DNA of 64,000 bases from AP-15 sp963762575. GTDB lineage: Bacteria; Pseudomonadota; Alphaproteobacteria; ATCC43930; CGMCC-115725. Shown in pieces: positions 37,442 through 47,829 of this stretch (positions are counted from its first letter, which is position 1; every line of letters begins with the position of its first letter). The position numbers were made by a program, and so were the translations under genes. The notes beneath the pieces are model-generated. The model did no database searches, had not been told where the DNA came from, and saw nothing but the letters and a program-made list of their open reading frames with translations. The DNA lies in contig CAVXLL010000021.1 of NCBI GenBank assembly GCA_963762575.1, positions 1-64,000 of the forward strand, written 5' to 3'.

Positions 37442-37615
37442 ATGAGGCTGCGCACTCATTTTCATTCGTTCCTCGACGGAATTCGAAACGAAGAACGCTA
37501 CCGAATTTTTACTAATCTCGAACGCCACGCAGACCGTCCACCCTATGCCACTTGGCACAAAGACGGCACATGCCGCAAGGTTGTCGTCTGGTGCTCTGCT
37601 GAAGATCATTATATG
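37442..37615 (+). pseudogene. hemA: 5-aminolevulinate synthase, N-terminal fragment
   Basis: The frame reads MRLRTHFHSFLDGIRNEERY, RIFTNLERHADRPPYATWHK and VVVWCS, the recognisable start of alphaproteobacterial ALAS (glycine plus succinyl-CoA to aminolevulinate). Resemblance is lost right after VVWCS. The catalytic domain with the PLP lysine is absent. Confidence 0.7.
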
Positions 37616-37623
37616 CAAGCGTT

Positions 37624-37868
37624 TGGATGGGCGCGGCAGCAGCAGGCATTGTCGTGGGGAACTGCGTGCCGCTACGAGCCTCGCCCGGCTGTGGCGCCAG
37701 CTCGGCCGGGACGCAGAAGCGGTCGTGCTCCTTTCTTCAGTCTACAATCGGTTCAGCGAGGGCTTTGAGACCGCCGATCTCAGGACGGCACGCGGGCTAA
37801 TCGACAAATTTCGCACCAACAGAGGCACTCGCAAAACGCCTCGGTTGGTGGGTTGTCGAGCTGCTTGA
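37624..37868 (+). pseudogene. Adenylate cyclase/ATPase TPR-domain C-terminal fragment
   Basis: In a different frame from the hemA piece, the sequence reads ELRAATSLARLWRQLGRDAE, then LLSSVYNRFSEGFETADLRT and ARGLIDKF. This is the usual C-terminus of large rhizobial adenylate cyclases with predicted-ATPase and TPR domains. Only this tail remains, joined directly to the hemA fragment. Confidence 0.7.
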
Positions 37869-37910
37869 AGCAGCGATGGAGAAACAACGTCTTTGTTGGA
37901 GAGACGTAAT

Positions 37911-39545
37911 CTAGCCCGGATTATGCGTGAGGGCTGGCGGATGTAGCACAAGATGTTGATTCGGCGTAGGGTTTGGTGATGAGCCCGAACCCTCGGATCA
38001 ACCGGAGCTGCACCCGCCATGGTTGATGTTACGCCGTTTCTCCCCGGTCTGCCACCAGTGCAAGGCAAGGCCGTGGTCGCCCATTTTGACGGTGGCCGGC
38101 TGTCCTCGGAAGGCGGCTTGCTGGCGTTGCGCGAGATTGAACGCCGGTTGGGTCTGGCCGACCGCTTGGCCGGCTGTCTGAAGGACCCGCGAACGCCGGA
38201 GAAGGTCGTGCATCGCTTGGCGGAGATCATCCGGTTTCGCATGCTGATGATCGCCGCCGGCTATGAGGACGGCAACGACGCCGACACACTGCGCGCCGAC
38301 CCGATGTTCAAGCTGGCGCTCGATCGCCTGCCCTCGGGCGAGGAGTTGTGCTCGCAATCGACCATCTCGCGGCTGGAAAATCTCCCCGACCTGCGGGCGC
38401 TGCTGCGCCTGGGGCGGGCGCTCGTCGAGCAATACTGTGGCTGGTTCCGGGCGGTGCCGCAGCGTATCGTTCTCGATATCGACGATACCTTCGACCGGGT
38501 GCACGGCGCTCAGCAGTTGCGGCTGTTCAATGCTTACCACGACGATTATGGGTTCCAGCCGATCGTCGTGTTTGACGGCGAGGGGCGGTTCGTCACCGCG
38601 CTGCTACGGCCGGGCAAGCGGCCGAGCGGGTAGAGATTCGCGGCTTTGCGCGCCGCCTTGTCGGCGCCATCCGCGCCCATTGGCCCAGGGTCGAGATTCT
38701 GCTGCGCGCCGACAGTCATTATGCGGCCCCGGAAGTGTTCGACTGGTGTCGGGCGAACCGGGTCGATTGGGTTTTCGGTCTGGCCCCCAATGTGGCGCTG
38801 TGCCGTCATGTCACGGCGCTGGAGAACAGCACGGCCGAACGCTTCAAGGGGGCGCCGACCGGCGGCAAGCGGCGCCGCTTCATGCAGTTCTACGATGCCG
38901 CCGAGAGCTGGATCCGGGTGGAGCGCATCATCGCGCGGGTTGAAGCCGGGTCCGAGGGAACCGATACCCGCTTCATTGTCACCAACCTGGAAGGCGGCCG
39001 CGCCAAGCACCTTTACGAACGGCTCTATTGCGCCCGCGGCCAAGCCGAGAACCACATCAAGGCGTGGAAGAACCACCTCGCCGCCGATCGTACCTCCTGC
39101 CATACCGCCGAAGCCAACCAGTTCCGCCTGTTCCTGCACGCCGGCGCTTATTGGCTCTTATGGTCGATGCGCCGCGTCATGCCCAAGCGCTCAACTTGGC
39201 GGGTCATGCAGTTCGACACCCTGCGGCTGCGGCTGATCAAAATCGCCGCCCGCGTCGTCGAGCTGAAAACCCAGCTTAAAATCCACCTGCCGTCGAGCGC
39301 TCCCGACCAGGCGATCTTTACCTTGCTCCTCGCCCGCCTGCCGCGCCTCGTCACCTGAGAGCCGGGGCGTTTGCCCCTGAACTCGTCCGCTCCCCTTCAA
39401 CCTCCAACGCCTACCCAATCCCCGACCCGACAAGCCGCCGCAGCGGTAACGATCCCCTATGCCCGCCACCCCGATTGCAACCAGAACGCGAGCACATCAA
39501 TCAACGCTACAAGGACGTACTCTCCCCATGCATAGATCGGGTTAG
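37911..39545 (+). mobile_element. IS1380-family insertion sequence
   Basis: Terminal repeats are CTAGCCCGGATTATGCGTGA at 37911 and, inward from 39545, CTAACCCGATCTATGCATGG. The 1635-base length suits the family. It holds a single transposase gene with one frameshift. The cyclase fragment lies just upstream. Confidence 0.75.
38019..39358 (+). pseudogene. IS1380-family transposase, one frameshift
   Basis: The first frame (38019-38633) has VVAHFDGGRLSSEGGLLALR and RIVLDIDDTFDRVHGAQQLR with the DD motif. At about 38630 one G is missing from AGCGGGTAGAG. The second frame resumes IRGFARRLVGAIRAHWPRVE and EILLRADSHYA, then QAENHIKAWK, ending normally at 39358. Full length apart from the missing base. 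A sequencing slip is possible. Confidence 0.85.
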
Positions 39546-39845
39546 CTGACGCGGGGCCGTCGGGTAGTGTTATCAACGTCCGCCTTCAATGTAGCAAACA
39601 ACATAGCCGCGGTAAGGGCAATGGCTGAAGACCACCCTCCTGAGCCCTTCGAGCCTGCCTCGGGCAACCACCGCAATGGGGCAATCCTTCGCATTCGTGG
39701 ATCACCAGAGGAGCGGCGGGTCAGCGCCGTAAGCAGTCGTTTACACCGCGCGTGCTAAACAGCGCCATAACTTGTCTGAGCTGAGATCATCTCCATCACT
39801 GCCTAAGAGCTAATTGCGATTTTGGCCGCGGGCAGAGATACGCAC
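39546..39845. other. Intergenic stretch
   Basis: No gene is supported. It lies between the IS1380 end and a small membrane-protein gene. Confidence 0.3.
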
Positions 39846-40397
39846 GTGAGCAATTCGAAGAAACTGGCCCTGATCGCCATCGGCTACGTTCTCTCGGTGG
39901 TCGTCGGCATTGTCGCCGCCGCCGTTAATGAGGCGCTCATGCCCGACGACGTGGCGCAGGGTTCGCCGGGGATGGTCGCTTTCGGCGGCATGATCCTGTT
40001 CATATTTGTCACCGGGCTTTTCAGCCTCGGACCGACGTGGGTCTTGCTGAAGCTGTTGGTCGCGACGGCGCCGCGCACCCTGCTGACCGCCGAGCTGCTC
40101 ATCGCCGCGATGGGGCCGGTGAGTTGGCTCGCGATGACCATCATGGCGGTGATGACGCCGCCGGGCGGCCCCAGCCTCCAGAACGTGCCTCAGGGCGCGG
40201 CGCAACTGTTTGGCCTGTTCCTCGCCTTCGCCATCCCACGCATCGTCCTTGGTCCGGTCTTGGTGGTGATTGAGGGAGTAACCTTCCTTCTGTTCGGTGG
40301 CGGCGTCGCCCGCGCGCTGCTGGCGGGGGCGATGTTGATGGACGTTGTTCCTATCGGCCTCTACGCGCTGCATTTTGCACGTACGGTCCGTTATTAA
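39846..40397 (+). CDS. Small integral membrane protein, function unknown
   Basis: A GTG start at 39846 gives 183 residues with four or five hydrophobic helices: LALIAIGYVLSVVVGIVAAA, MVAFGGMILFIFVTGLFSLG, LLIAAMGPVSWLAMTIMAVM and IVLGPVLVVIEGVTFLLFGG. No motif identifies a function. Tetraspan proteins of this kind are often conserved in rhizobia. Frame intact. Confidence 0.6.
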   Translation: MSNSKKLALIAIGYVLSVVVGIVAAAVNEALMPDDVAQGSPGMVAFGGMILFIFVTGLFSLGPTWVLLKLLVATAPRTLLTAELLIAAMGPVSWLAMTIMAVMTPPGGPSLQNVPQGAAQLFGLFLAFAIPRIVLGPVLVVIEGVTFLLFGGGVARALLAGAMLMDVVPIGLYALHFARTVRY

Positions 40398-40699
40398 ACG
40401 TCTGCCAGCGATCTTGCGGGGCCGTTTAGGGGCCCGAAGACTCTAGGAAGCAGCGAACTAAAGAACTAACTTCGTTCCGTCGATCGTCAGCTCAGCGTAG
40501 GTAGACTCCCACGGGGACGGTCACCGGTCTAGGCAATGACAAAAGGGCATGAAGACGCGCTCTTGCCGCGCCGATTTAACGGCAGGTGCGGTTCAGATAG
40601 CTGACCTTGGCCGCGACGCGCGGAAACCGACAACACGCGCCGATTCCAGTCGTTCGGGTGACGACAATCGATCGGCTATCATGCCGCACCTTCGCCGCC

Positions 40700-40945
40700 A
40701 ACACCGCGCGTCTTCGGTTCTACACCCTGGCCTACAACTTGGTGACTTCATGCGGACGCTGGCGATGTCCAAGACGGTGAAGCCGTGGTCGATGACCAGC
40801 CTGCGCGAGAAGCTGCAAGATCGGCGCGAAGGTCGCCAGCCATGGGCGCTACGTCATCTTCCAAATGGCTGAGGTCGCGGTGTCGAGGCATATGTTTTGC
40901 GGAGATCCTGCTGCTAATCGTCCGTCTGCGGGCACCGCCCGCAGA
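40700..40945 (+). pseudogene. IS1380-type DDE transposase, C-terminal remnant
   Basis: One frame reads LQLGDFMRTLAMSKTVKPWS followed by MTSLREKL. After an indel another reads KVASHGRYVIFQMAEVAVSR, the usual end of this transposase group. No inverted repeats or N-terminus remain. Confidence 0.65.
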
Positions 40946-41700
40946 CTGTCGGGGAATGCCGCGTCGCTATTGGGGCAGGGAAGTAGCGGGAGGGTCAATG
41001 AGACGGGACAGATCGATCGTCAGCCGCCTTCGCCAAGCCGCGGCATTTCAGGATCCGCTCCGAGGCCGATTTATCAAAAATCCCGATCTATCCGGGTGTT
41101 GGCGATCTTCCAACGCCGATCCGTCCATCAAGGGACCGAAAGTTCGCAGACTTTTTGCTGGAGCAAAGGAGATTCGAGTTCTCCGTCCCACCCTGAACGC
41201 CAGCGTTCCGAGGGGCGCCACATGGGTCCCGCGTAGCGCTCCCGGTTTCGGAGTTGCGCCCTCCTGAGAAGCTGCATCGTTCTAACGGGGTCTCGGCTAC
41301 GGCCGCCGACGCCTTCGTGCTCTGGGGGTTCGAATGCTCACACGCTCATCGCCGTTGAGCTCCTTGCCGGCATGCACTGACTTCGATGCTGTTCCGCTAG
41401 GTGAGCGATGCCGACTCAGCCCGGGCGTCGGATCCGTGTTCTGAGAGCCGTCTCCGTCGTAAGTGGAACCGGCGGTTCGAATCTGCTTTCCTCCAGCAGG
41501 CAGTCTGTCTCAGCAGTGAGCCCCGGGGCTGTAAGCGAAAAGCCCCGCACTTTGGCGGCATTGTGCGGGTGGCTGGGGACGTGAGAGGGGACCGCAGGCT
41601 GCGAACCGAGCCTCCTTCGCCCTTTCTCTCTGACGGGCATTGATGCAGTCCCACCTCCGGAAGTTCTGACGCTGTCGCAAAACGACGCGCGGGCCGCGGC
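40946..41700. other. Non-coding stretch with dispersed repeat-like sequence
   Basis: No gene is supported. Around 41465-41500 a GGTTCGAATCTGCTTTCCTC segment resembles the repeat family with a T-arm-like motif seen near 21090 and 50640. No tRNA can be completed around it. Confidence 0.35.
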
Positions 41701-41728
41701 CTGGGGCACATCTGTCCGGAGGCGGGGT

Positions 41729-42870
41729 TTAGCTTGCGAGCAGTTTGTGCTGCTCCGTCCAATCCAGCGGCAGGTCGAGTTCGGTCAGACGCGTCGCGGT
41801 CAGCTGGACGGGTTGCCGGCCCTGCAGGATCACCTCGACGAGCTGCGGGCTCAAGAAGGCGAGGCCAATGAGACGGCGAACGTAGCGCCGGGAAATCCCC
41901 TCACGCTTGGCCAACACCTGGAGCGATCGGGCGTGGCCGGTGGCCAGCTCCTCAAACCACGCGCGCCCGCGCGCAATCGCTTTGATCAGCGCCGGGTCAC
42001 ATCGCGAGCTGTGGTTCTGCTGCGCTAATCCGGGCAGAACCAATTTGGTCTCGGCGCCGCGTCGCGTGAAGGCGACTGCCGCCGTTAGCTCGACAGCGCT
42101 GTCACTCGCGGCCTCCGATGCGCATGACGGGACGTCCCCGCCCAACAGAAGGCCGCGCCGCAGCTTGATGATGATCGTCTTCTCATCGACGATGATCGTC
42201 TCGACGAGCTCGCGAACAAGCTTTGCTCGTTGATCGGGTGAGCACCTGACGCTGCTGCCAAACGGGCGGCACGATTGAGCAGTTTCCGAAGCTGGTCGCT
42301 GGGCATACTGGCCGCACCAAACCGCTCGACCAATCTCGCCGGGCTGGTCAATGCGTCGGCCAAAATCCTGATCACGGCCTCCTCGATCTCCCTGGCGGCG
42401 AGCCGCCAGCCTTGCGCGCGATCCGTTCCGGCATCAGTGATCAGGGCAGCGGAGACTTAATAACGATAGCGTCGCCCCTTCTTGACGGCGTGGGATGGCG
42501 AGAGGCGCTCTCCCCTTGCATCGACCAGCAAGCCCGCCAGCAGGCTCGGTTCGGCTGCTTTCGCCCTGTGCCAATGGTCGCGCGTGTTGGCTGCAAGCTG
42601 GTCCCGAACCATGGACCAGCTCGCATCGTCGATCAGCGCCGGCTGCTGGCCGGGATGGAGCTGATCCTTGTGCACGATTTGGCCGGTGTAAATTGGGTTC
42701 GACAGCAGTGTGTAGAGATGACCGCGCGAGAAGGGTTTGCCTCCGCGCTCGGTGCCATTCGCCGCTGTCCTGCATTTCGTACGTAACCCCAGGTGGTCGG
42801 CCTCCTCCTTGACCCGACGCACGCAGCCGAGCTCACGATAGAGAGCAAAGATGCGGCGGACGGTCTCGGC
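41729..42870 (-). pseudogene. Serine recombinase, central and C-terminal part, several frameshifts
   Basis: Going 5' to 3' on the minus strand: ETVRRIFALYRELGCVRRVK, FSRGHLYTLLSNPIYTGQIV, LLAGLLVDARGERLSPSHAV; then in other frames VLADALTSPARLVERFG and LRKLLNRAARLAAA; then LVRELVETIIVDEKT; and finally the intact last piece DPALIKAIARGRAWFEELAT with its HTH to the stop at 41729. The catalytic N-terminal domain is missing, cut at about 42880 by a hydrolase fragment. Confidence 0.78.
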
Positions 42871-42879
42871 CTCGGCATT

Positions 42880-43062
42880 GTGGCGCTCGCGAACATGCCG
42901 GCCAACCGTCTGATGACGATCCAGGTCTACCCCAGCGCCTATCACGCCTTCGACGTGCAGGGCATGCGCGACCATTACAAGCTGGGCCAAGTGCTGGCCT
43001 ATGACGCCGCGGCGACCATGGACGCACATGTTCGGGTGCAGGCCTTTCTCTATCGATACTGA
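42880..43062 (+). pseudogene. Dienelactone hydrolase C-terminal fragment, duplicate of 49806-49992
   Basis: The segment is nearly identical in sequence to the end of the hydrolase at 49169-49995 (TIQVYPSAYHAFDVQGMRDH, HVRVQAFLYRY). It carries the catalytic His region only. It is fused at its 5' side to the recombinase remnant on the opposite strand. Confidence 0.85.
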
Positions 43063-43094
43063 ATTGAAGCTTTATTAATATGATAATTTGTTAA

Positions 43095-43122
43095 TTGACA
43101 ACATGAAGGCAAATTCTATAAG
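43095..43122 (+). promoter_or_regulatory. Strong promoter-like sequence in an AT-rich patch
   Basis: TTGACA (43095-43100), a 16-base spacer and TATAAG (43117-43122) lie in an AT-rich island immediately after the hydrolase fragment. No gene on the plus strand follows within 1.3 kb, so it may be orphaned by rearrangement or drive a small RNA. Confidence 0.35.
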
Positions 43123-43515
43123 CCGGTTTGTCGCGGAGCGAGATCAGTCAGGCTGCCAGTTATGCCGGTTCGAGGGATTGATGCGATCGTAGGGCCGAGC
43201 GAGGAGGCGCAGTTCCAGACCCCTGTAGGCGATCCGCGGCCTCGCACATTTCATCAGTCGCGCACGACGGGTGCCGCCCCGGAAAACATGGCGCCTCGCC
43301 GGCTCCGAGAGAAGCGCGGGCGACAACGAATCTGCCAGAAGCTCCCCGACCAGGCCAGCCACCGCCTGGGCCAGCGACCAGAATGAACAGGTTGAGGGGC
43401 CCGGCCTCTGGCGGTGCGTTCGAGGATGCGGCGTTCGAGCTTCGCCGCTGTAGGGAGTCCTTTCCACGTCATAATTCCGTGGTGGACAGTCCTACTTCCG
43501 ATCTGCTGCTTCAAA
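43123..43515. other. Stretch without a supported gene
   Basis: Open frames on both strands show no family resemblance. It lies between the promoter-like patch and the end of the barrel-protein gene. Confidence 0.3.
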
Positions 43516-44418
43516 TCAAAACGCACAATTGATTGTGACAATAACCCCTTGCGTCATCACTTTCCCAGAGGAGTTCCCAACCAACGTTCCAGAAGTGATC
43601 GAGCCGTTTGTCCCATTAGGATTAACAAAGGGACTTGAATAACGATAGGTTTGTTGGCTGGTCACGGCATATCTATACATGAAATCAATGAACCATGATG
43701 GATTGAAGAAATACGTCGCGCCAACCGCTGCAATGCCGCCAAACGCCCAACTGGAACCAGAGAAGTTGGTCGGGGCTCCCGAGACATCGGTCACCTTGCC
43801 ATTGATATCTGCAAAGCCAACCAGGCCATTAAGATTGGTTCCTGTGCGCGATAGTGTGGGGCCAGCGCCGATGTAAAGAAAGGTGGTGTCGAAGGAACGC
43901 CCAATCATCGGGATCAATGACAATTCGTGCTCGATATCAGTTTGGTATGATCGCACAACCGCTGATCCGATAAAGGGAACGGGCGTGCTGGTTCCCGTAT
44001 ACGTGAAGGACCCCGCCTGAGGAATGAGGGCATTCTGCACGGCGCCTGTTGTCGCGGTATGGTTGTATGTGATCTTGGCTCCCCACAACACACCGCTGTC
44101 GGTAACATTGCGCCAGTAACCGACCTGCGCCGATGGCGCACCAGTGAAGTCTGACCCGAGGTTAATATTCGCCGGACCTGACGCCGACCCGGTAGACACC
44201 AATGATCCATTTTGATAAACGTTAGAGGTTCCGACGGCATAGACATGCTGAGTGGCGAAATCGACGGAGTTGAAACTTCCTCCCAATCCGACATAGAACG
44301 CACTCTGCGGCACGGTAGGCTGGCCCGATTGGAGTTGTCCTGAAGCCCTAGTCGAAAAATTGATGAAGCCGGCAAACAACAAAACAATCAAAACGACAGG
44401 GGCGACTCGGTGATGCAT
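43516..44418 (-). CDS. Outer-membrane beta-barrel protein
   Basis: This intact 300-residue protein starts at ATG 44418 after a strong AAAGGAGG site. A signal peptide (APVVLIVLLFAGFINFSTRA) precedes a Gly/Ser/Thr-rich body of alternating strands (AFYVGLGGSFNSVDFATQHV, GAKITYNHTATTG, WFIDFMYRYAVTSQQTYRYS). It ends in Phe (TINCAF), the barrel-assembly signal. Resembles Omp/porin-family barrels of alphaproteobacteria. Composition is lower in GC than that of its neighbours, and the gene is conspicuously intact among pseudogenes. Confidence 0.78.
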   Translation of the reverse strand: MHHRVAPVVLIVLLFAGFINFSTRASGQLQSGQPTVPQSAFYVGLGGSFNSVDFATQHVYAVGTSNVYQNGSLVSTGSASGPANINLGSDFTGAPSAQVGYWRNVTDSGVLWGAKITYNHTATTGAVQNALIPQAGSFTYTGTSTPVPFIGSAVVRSYQTDIEHELSLIPMIGRSFDTTFLYIGAGPTLSRTGTNLNGLVGFADINGKVTDVSGAPTNFSGSSWAFGGIAAVGATYFFNPSWFIDFMYRYAVTSQQTYRYSSPFVNPNGTNGSITSGTLVGNSSGKVMTQGVIVTINCAF

Positions 44419-44629
44419 CTGCTTCCTCCTTTGCAGCCAGTTCCCCAACCGGCCGGCATTGTCCGGAAGCCGCCTAATCGAACGTACGTCAAAAAGCAGT
44501 CACAAGCGGGGAGGAATAACGCGTATAACGGTCATTCGTCGGCGGCTTCCGAGCTGAACGCTGACGCCCAGGGTCGGCCCTCTCGTATGACCTCTAGCAG
44601 TCCGAACAGAGCGCTAGCGAAGCGGCCAG

Positions 44630-45400
44630 TGAATGCCTCTAGATCCGCGTCTGAGGGGCGGCGCGTCCGCCGGCGGCGTCGGCACCGCCACGAGCGCGTT
44701 CCACGCCGCCTGCGCATCACGGATCTGTGCTTGCAGGTCCCGCCCGGAGGGGCCGAGCTCACGTTCAAGAAACTCGGCGCGCACTGCCTCCGGGAGCACA
44801 GTCAGCTGCTTGTTCGCGAAAGCCGCGATGCCGATGCCCCGTTCTGGGATCAGTGTGACAATCGTCCGCATGCCGTTCAGCGCACCATTCTTCTCGATTA
44901 CACGGTAACGCAGAAAATGACAGCTCTCACAGCCTAATCCGGCGGAGTCGTTTGGATCCTGCAGCGGCCCGCCTACTCCTTGCACCCCATGCTGGCGGCA
45001 AAGATCTGCGCGATGGTCGCCTTCGACAGCACCTGCCGTCCCTCGAACATGCCGTCGGCCAGCAGCGATGAGCAAATTCATCGCGGCCACGGCAGTCGGG
45101 GTGCTCGTTGATCGCGGTGTGGTTTCCTGGGATGTGCCAGTGCAAACGTTTGTGTGCCGCGGCGCGGTTATCGTCCTTGAACAGCTCCGCCTGCGTCGGA
45201 CCGGAGCGCGTCGTGCCGAGCGGCTGAAAGATCCCCGTCGATAGCAGTGCCGATGCGCTTGTACCAGCCGCGTACGCGGAACTCTGCTGCCCCAAGAAGA
45301 TGCCGTGGTTCGAGTACGCCCATTCTGCACGGAAACTGTGGTCGAATGGAAGGAACCGGGCACGGCGCACCAGCTCATCCGGGCCGTAGCCCAGTTGCGT
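44630..45400 (-). pseudogene. Beta-lactamase-family serine hydrolase, broken
   Basis: The 5' remaining part reads LPFDHSFRAEWAYSNHGIFL, with the YSN motif of class C/PBP-like hydrolases, then GIFQPLGTTRSGPTQAELFK. A middle stretch changes frame. The last part reads ALNGMRTIVTLIPERGIGIA, AFANKQLTVLPEAVRAEFLE and a C-terminal tail. The N-terminal SxxK region is missing, cut where the S53 peptidase fragment begins near 45.42 kb. Confidence 0.72.
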
Positions 45401-45439
45401 TAGCAGGTCGCTTCCATAGGCAGGCAGACCACGCCAGCA

Positions 45440-46488
45440 GCCAGTGCATCGGCCTGCTGGAGTTCGGAGGCGGTGTCGCGCAATCCGATGTGAGCGCGTA
45501 TTTCCAACAGATCGGTGTACCGGCGCCCAAAATTCAGATCGTCACCGTCGACGGCGTGAACACCGATCCCACCGCCGACCCCGAATTCGACCGGCGAGGT
45601 CATGGCTCGACATCGATGTCGCCGGAGCGCTCGCCGGCGGGGCCAAGGTTGCGGTCTATTTTTCGACCTTTGACGAAAAGGGACTCGTCGACATTCTGAG
45701 CGCGGTTATCAACGACAGCGCGAACGATCCCAGTGTGCTGTCAGTCAGCTGGGGTTGGGACGAGAACCAGCCGTTCAACGGCTCCAACGTGCTGTGGTCG
45801 TCGGCGGCGATCGAGCATGTCAACCAGAGCCTACTGGCAGTAGCGCAGCTCGGAATAACCGTCTGCGTCTCCACCGGCGACGATGGTTCCGAAGCCCAGG
45901 TCAAGGACGGCAACGCCCATGTCAACTTCCCGGCGACGAGCCCTTACGTATTGGCGGTCGGCGGCACCACGCTGCACGCGCGTGCGGGAAAGAACGGTGA
46001 GGTCGCGATCACCGAGGTGGTATGGAACGACGGCCCCGGCAGTGGCACGGGCGGCGGGGGTCAGCGACATCACCCCGGTGCCAAGCTGGCAGGAAGGCAA
46101 GGTGCCCCGCTCGATGAACGCCGGCAATTTTGCTGGGCGCGCGATCCCCGACGTTGCCGCCAACGCCGACCCCGCCACCGGCTATTTGACAATGTCCGGC
46201 GGCCAGCTCGGGATCGTTGGTGAGACCAGCGCATCGGCGCCATTGTGGGGAAGCCTGATCACCCGGATCAACGCCCTCATCGGCGGTCGCGTCGGCAATT
46301 TCAACGCGCTTCTTTACAATACGATTGGGCCTAGTGGCGTGCTGCGCGACATCATCACCGGCAATAACGACACCGACGGGTTACTCGACGGGCAGTTCGC
46401 GGCTGGGACCGCCTGGGATGCCTGCACGGGCTGGGGTTTGCCCGATGGCACCAAGCTCTTGAACGCACTGAACTCCCCGGCAAACTGA
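45440..46488 (+). pseudogene. Sedolisin (S53) peptidase catalytic domain, frameshifted
   Basis: Three frames rebuild the domain: LLEFGGGVAQSDVSAYFQQI; LDIDVAGALAGGAKVAVYFS with the acid motif, then VLSVSWGWDE, TVCVSTGDDGSEAQVKDGNA and SPYVLAVGGTTLHA; and finally AIPDVAANADPATGY and the nucleophile region ETSASAPLWG, ending at 46488. Frameshifts lie near 45600 and 46060. S53 enzymes are acid-acting secreted peptidases. The propeptide is missing. Confidence 0.8.
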
Positions 46489-46728
46489 AGCCGGGAACAC
46501 CTTGCTGGAACCGCCAAAAGTGGTTGGCGGTTCCAGATCTCCGGTTTGAATCCGAGCCCTGGCTCGGTGAAGTTTCGCCGCGCTGCTTCGAGAAAGTTAG
46601 TTCCCACGGAGTCACCGCCGGAAACTGGAGTGTCATCGGCAAAGCGGCATTGCCGGTTCGAACTCACCGTCCCACTTGCGCCGGTATCGCTGCGAAGCAC
46701 AGGAATAGGGCCATTCTCGGCGGCGATC

Positions 46729-47137
46729 ATGACAGAAACGGAAAAATTCAGGACCGAGCGCCTTGTGGCGCGGTCATGGCAGATCGAGGATCTGCCCCTT
46801 GTGATGGAATTGTGGGGGGATACTCACCAAAGCCGAAGTTGGAGAGAAGCTCGGCGCCGAGATCGAGCGGGAGAGGTCCGGTGGCGTTCAGTATTGGGCG
46901 GTGTTCGATCACCGCAATGGCGAGTTCGTCGACTGCGACCGGCTTCGGCCCTGGGTCTATACGCCTGGCGAGGCGAATTTCGAAGTCGGGTTCCATCTCG
47001 TGAAGCGCTGCTGGGGTAAGGGCTTCGCAACGGAAGCAGCCTTCGGCGCGCTCGAATACGCCTGGGAAAAAATTGCAACTCTCCCAAGTCTACGCTGGGT
47101 ATCACCGGGGGACCGCCGCCGCGCCCAGCAGGTCTAA
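46729..47137 (+). pseudogene. GNAT acetyltransferase, copy 2 (internal deletion)
   Basis: The start MTETEKFRTERLVARSWQIE and upstream 70 bases match copy 1 (20471-21026, opposite strand). About 35 bases are deleted after LVMELWGDT, shifting the frame. The correct frame resumes with FEVGFHLVKRCWGKGFATEA. The G missing in copy 1 (CTGGGGTAAGGG here) is present. Resemblance ends near 47105. Confidence 0.82.
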
Positions 47138-47226
47138 CCCGACATCGCTTTTGACCCGTTCTCGCAATGTAGTTAGAAGGGCTATTTGAGGCATTTCCAC
47201 TACCATCTAGTCATAGCTCAGGATTG

Positions 47227-47418
47227 ATGAAGCCGATCAGCCTTTGCATCGCCGAGGAACTGGACGTCCGCGAACAACAGGTCGTTGCCGCCATCTCATT
47301 ACTCGATGGCGGAGCGACCGTGCCCTTTGTTGCCCGCTATCGGAAGGAGGCCACCGGGGCACTCGATGACGCCCAGCTACGTACGCTTGAGGAGCGGCTG
47401 AGGTATCTGTTCCGCTAG
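47227..47418 (+). pseudogene. tex: Tex transcription-accessory protein, N-terminal fragment
   Basis: The frame reads ISLCIAEELDVREQQVVAAI, LLDGGATVPFVARYRKEATG and LRTLEERLRYL, the unmistakable Tex start. It stops at TAG 47416-47418 after 63 residues; the remaining 700 are absent. Downstream sequence is unrelated. Confidence 0.8.
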
Positions 47419-47616
47419 TCGAATGATGAGGAATTGTCGCACCCGGCGAGGTTCCACGCCGCCACAAGCTGAATTCGCGCGATCAGGTGACCGGCCTCGT
47501 GCACGGCTCCGATACATAGAAACCTACCTCCTCCTCAAACCCGTGCGTCGTGAATCTCCGCGTGCGGCTATTCTCCGTGACGGTGCGCACGACACTTTCC
47601 GGTGTCCCCGCCTCAA

Positions 47617-47816
47617 TCATCGCCTCGATGGGCAGCGCAATAGATGCCGGCGCATCATGAACAGATTGGCCAGCGCGCAGGTCACCAGCAGGCGATGCGA
47701 GTTCTTCTTCAGTCCGCGATAGCGCACTTTGGCAAAGCCGAACACCCGCTTGATGACCCCGATCGCATGTTCGACCCGGGCCCGCACTTTCGACTTGGTG
47801 CGGTTTTTCGCGCGTT
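47617..47816 (-). pseudogene. IS5-family transposase C-terminal remnant
   Basis: The minus strand reads KNRTKSKVRARVEHAIGVIK, RVFGFAKVRYRGLKKNSHRL and LVTCALANLFMMRR, then a stop at 47617-47619. It is fused to the 5' end of the MFS pseudogene. Confidence 0.78.
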
Positions 47817-47829
47817 CGCCCTCATCGAC

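Noticed and set aside
38600..38660. Programmed frameshift in the IS1380 transposase
   Set aside because: IS1380 transposases are normally one frame and no slippery heptamer or following structure is evident; a lost base is simpler.
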